A DNA stretch of 5,355 bases. Origin: Cyclobacteriaceae bacterium. GTDB taxonomy: Bacteria > Bacteroidota > Bacteroidia > Cytophagales > Cyclobacteriaceae. The translations under genes were made by a program, and so were the position numbers. Shown here piece by piece: positions 4,071 through 5,355 of this stretch. The notes below the pieces were generated by a model. It did no database searches. It saw only the letters and a program-made list of their open reading frames with translations, and was not told the origin of the DNA. Every line of letters begins with the position of its first letter. Positions within the stretch are counted from its first letter, which is position 1. The stretch covers positions 1-5,355 of the forward strand of contig JAOUOM010000204.1 in NCBI GenBank assembly GCA_029880385.1, written 5' to 3'.

Positions 4071-5273
4071 CTATCTGTCTTGCGGCCAAATTGTCTTTCT
4101 CCTTTTTGACTTTCCTTTCTTTTTCTTAGGTGCTTTTTCAGCAACTTCATCTCGGTTAACATTGTCCATATAATGAGCAGTAAACAATCCTGTTTGAAGA
4201 GGATTGTTCAACTGTATATTTGCCACATTTCCTGAAGGTGCGTTATACTTATCCGAACCAGCCAATCCTCCAGCAACGCCGTCTTGAACTGTATAAAAAT
4301 GTGTTAGCCTATCAATTCCCCAATTATCGTTTGGATTCTCTGCATCAAACTGCTCATTATAAGCTGGAGTGTTAAAATTTACAATTTCCACAGAAATATG
4401 ATACTTCTCCCACAGGAGTTTTGCAGCCTGAATAGCAACATTTCCTCCGTGGCTATGACCAATTAGAGTAATGTGTTGTTCTGGATCATATGTATTTTCA
4501 ATGTGCATAACAAGGCTCTTAGCTGCCCGTAATCGATCACTCTCATTATTTAATAACCAATTTTTCTTTCGTGGACCTTCTTGATAATTCCAGCGGAATT
4601 TAATGTCGTAAGTCGTATTAGTCGTGACTGTTCTTTTTATAAAATTTGCCAGATCATCCGTCCACATATCTGGACCTGATGCTGTTCCATGAATAAAATA
4701 TGCTTCTAGTCCTTCAAGCTCAACATGTGTTGTCACCTTATTTTCACTGAATGCATATGGTGAGTTATAATAAAAAGCTTCTGACATAGGATCTATGTTA
4801 AAAAATCTTCCCAATGCCGGATCCGAGTTTCTCCATTTGAAAGAGTCCCATCCGGTTTCATCCTGGTGCTCTTGTCCCTGGAATTTGTACAAATTCTCCT
4901 GTCCTGAGGTATACGAGTTAAAAGAGAGGCCGAAAGGATAATAGTCATCCCGCTGCACTACAGCACCTGTGGCATCTACGGTCACGCGTACATTGCCCAG
5001 GTGGTCGGTGAGGTTGTACTGGTAGGCACTGGTGGTGAAGAGGTAGTGCCCCTCGGCGTGCTGGAGGAAGTCGAGGGTGCCGTCCGTGTACTGGATGCCG
5101 CCCACAAAGTCCGTGTTGTCGGTATTTTCCCCATATTGGGCTATTTTTCTGAGTTTAGTGCCTGCTGCATCGTAGGTATAGGCTACATAGCCACTGTCCA
5201 TGGTCACCCGCTCGGGGAGGTTCAGGTAGTTGTAGGTGATGCCGGTGATGCCTTTGTTTTTGTCCACGGTCAT
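4071..5273 (-). CDS. Truncated Rhs core fused to an alpha/beta-hydrolase (lipase-like) toxin tip
   Basis: Residues 1-175 are the end of an Rhs/YD-repeat core: YTYDAAGTKLRKI (32-44), DHLGNVRVTV (90-99), YYPFGL (111-116), YKFQGQEHQDETGW (129-142) and DPALGRFFNIDP (151-162). Residues 185-400 are the variable tip. AYFIHGTASG (191-200) resembles a hydrolase oxyanion loop, and ITLIGHSHGGNVA (268-280) is a nucleophile elbow with Ser274. D331 (VQDGVAG) and H367 (TAHYMD) are plausible triad partners. A Lys/Arg-rich tail (380-393) precedes the stop. Rhs proteins normally encapsulate and deliver such toxins between competing cells; here only the core end remains. The reading frame stays open upstream through YLYDANGN to a TAG at 5345-5343, so this is an orphan tip cassette, and ATG 5273 may be only a formal start. 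Lipid hydrolysis is inferred from the fold motifs. Confidence 0.85.
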   Translation of the reverse strand: MTVDKNKGITGITYNYLNLPERVTMDSGYVAYTYDAAGTKLRKIAQYGENTDNTDFVGGIQYTDGTLDFLQHAEGHYLFTTSAYQYNLTDHLGNVRVTVDATGAVVQRDDYYPFGLSFNSYTSGQENLYKFQGQEHQDETGWDSFKWRNSDPALGRFFNIDPMSEAFYYNSPYAFSENKVTTHVELEGLEAYFIHGTASGPDMWTDDLANFIKRTVTTNTTYDIKFRWNYQEGPRKKNWLLNNESDRLRAAKSLVMHIENTYDPEQHITLIGHSHGGNVAIQAAKLLWEKYHISVEIVNFNTPAYNEQFDAENPNDNWGIDRLTHFYTVQDGVAGGLAGSDKYNAPSGNVANIQLNNPLQTGLFTAHYMDNVNRDEVAEKAPKKKKGKSKRRKTIWPQDR

Positions 5274-5335
5274 GTTGCCATTCGCATCGTAAAGGTAGTC
5301 ATCGCAACTAACTGGTGCAAGTGGCGTGGATTGAA

Positions 5336-5355
5336 CTAAACCCTAAGCGTAGTTT
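5336..5355 (-). repeat. Boundary repeat D at the truncated end of rhs
   Basis: On the minus strand the window opens AAACTACGCTTAGGGTTTAG. Its first 13 bases are an exact reverse-strand match to 2501-2513, and it resembles copy C (AAACTACGACGAGTTAGGG), sharing AAACTACG and TTAGGG. It faces C in inverted orientation across the Rhs block and carries the in-frame TAG that closes the rhs frame. The copy is cut by the window edge, so its full extent is unknown. Confidence 0.6.

Noticed and set aside
5001..5339. 112-codon plus-strand open frame
   Set aside because: Antisense shadow of the GC-rich Rhs core; valine/glycine-rich peptide typical of such shadows.

Overview
The window looks like a chromosomal stretch from a member of the Bacteroidota, probably a Cytophagales-type bacterium. 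The evidence is the divergent SpoIIM-family / RDD-family membrane gene pair typical of that phylum, the style of the Rhs core (YDANGN, DHLGNVRVTV, YYPFGL, DPALGRFFNIDP), a TAnnTTTG-type promoter box, and A-rich leaders rather than strong Shine-Dalgarno sites. This placement is inference; no rRNA or marker gene is present.

Positions 1-2293 are conserved chromosomal backbone. On the minus strand, a SpoIIM/DUF95-family membrane protein gene is followed, with a 20-nt overlap, by a multi-pass membrane protein that runs off the left edge. On the plus strand, divergent from these, is an RDD-family membrane protein with a soluble C-terminal region. The spoIIM-like gene carries an apparent one-base deletion at its 5' end. 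This splits off the conserved first 13 codons, which overlap the main frame as ATGA.

Positions 2294-3690 are accessory and repeat-rich. A GC-rich spacer leads into two imperfect copies of a ~45-bp unit, a 9-bp-stem palindrome and the first copy (A) of a hairpin-plus-tail repeat. Next comes an AT-rich type II toxin-antitoxin module: an intact 70-aa antitoxin and, overlapping it by 13 nt, a YoeB/Txe RNase toxin whose conserved Trp codon is now TGA, so the toxin lacks its catalytic C-terminus. After it lie a 15-bp perfect inverted repeat around two small palindromes, a nested set of ACTTGYGG arms, and repeat copies B and C.

Positions 3662-5355 (minus strand) hold an orphan Rhs tip: a 5'-truncated Rhs core fused to an alpha/beta-hydrolase (lipase-like) domain with a visible GHSHG serine motif and a basic tail. 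Seven bases downstream is a four-helix membrane protein that is the natural candidate for its immunity protein. Copies of related repeats (C and D) sit at both ends of this block, and copies A and B bracket the toxin-antitoxin module. The accessory region therefore reads as two conflict cassettes, each bounded by the same family of short repeats. I see no transposase, integrase, CRISPR array, tRNA or rRNA.
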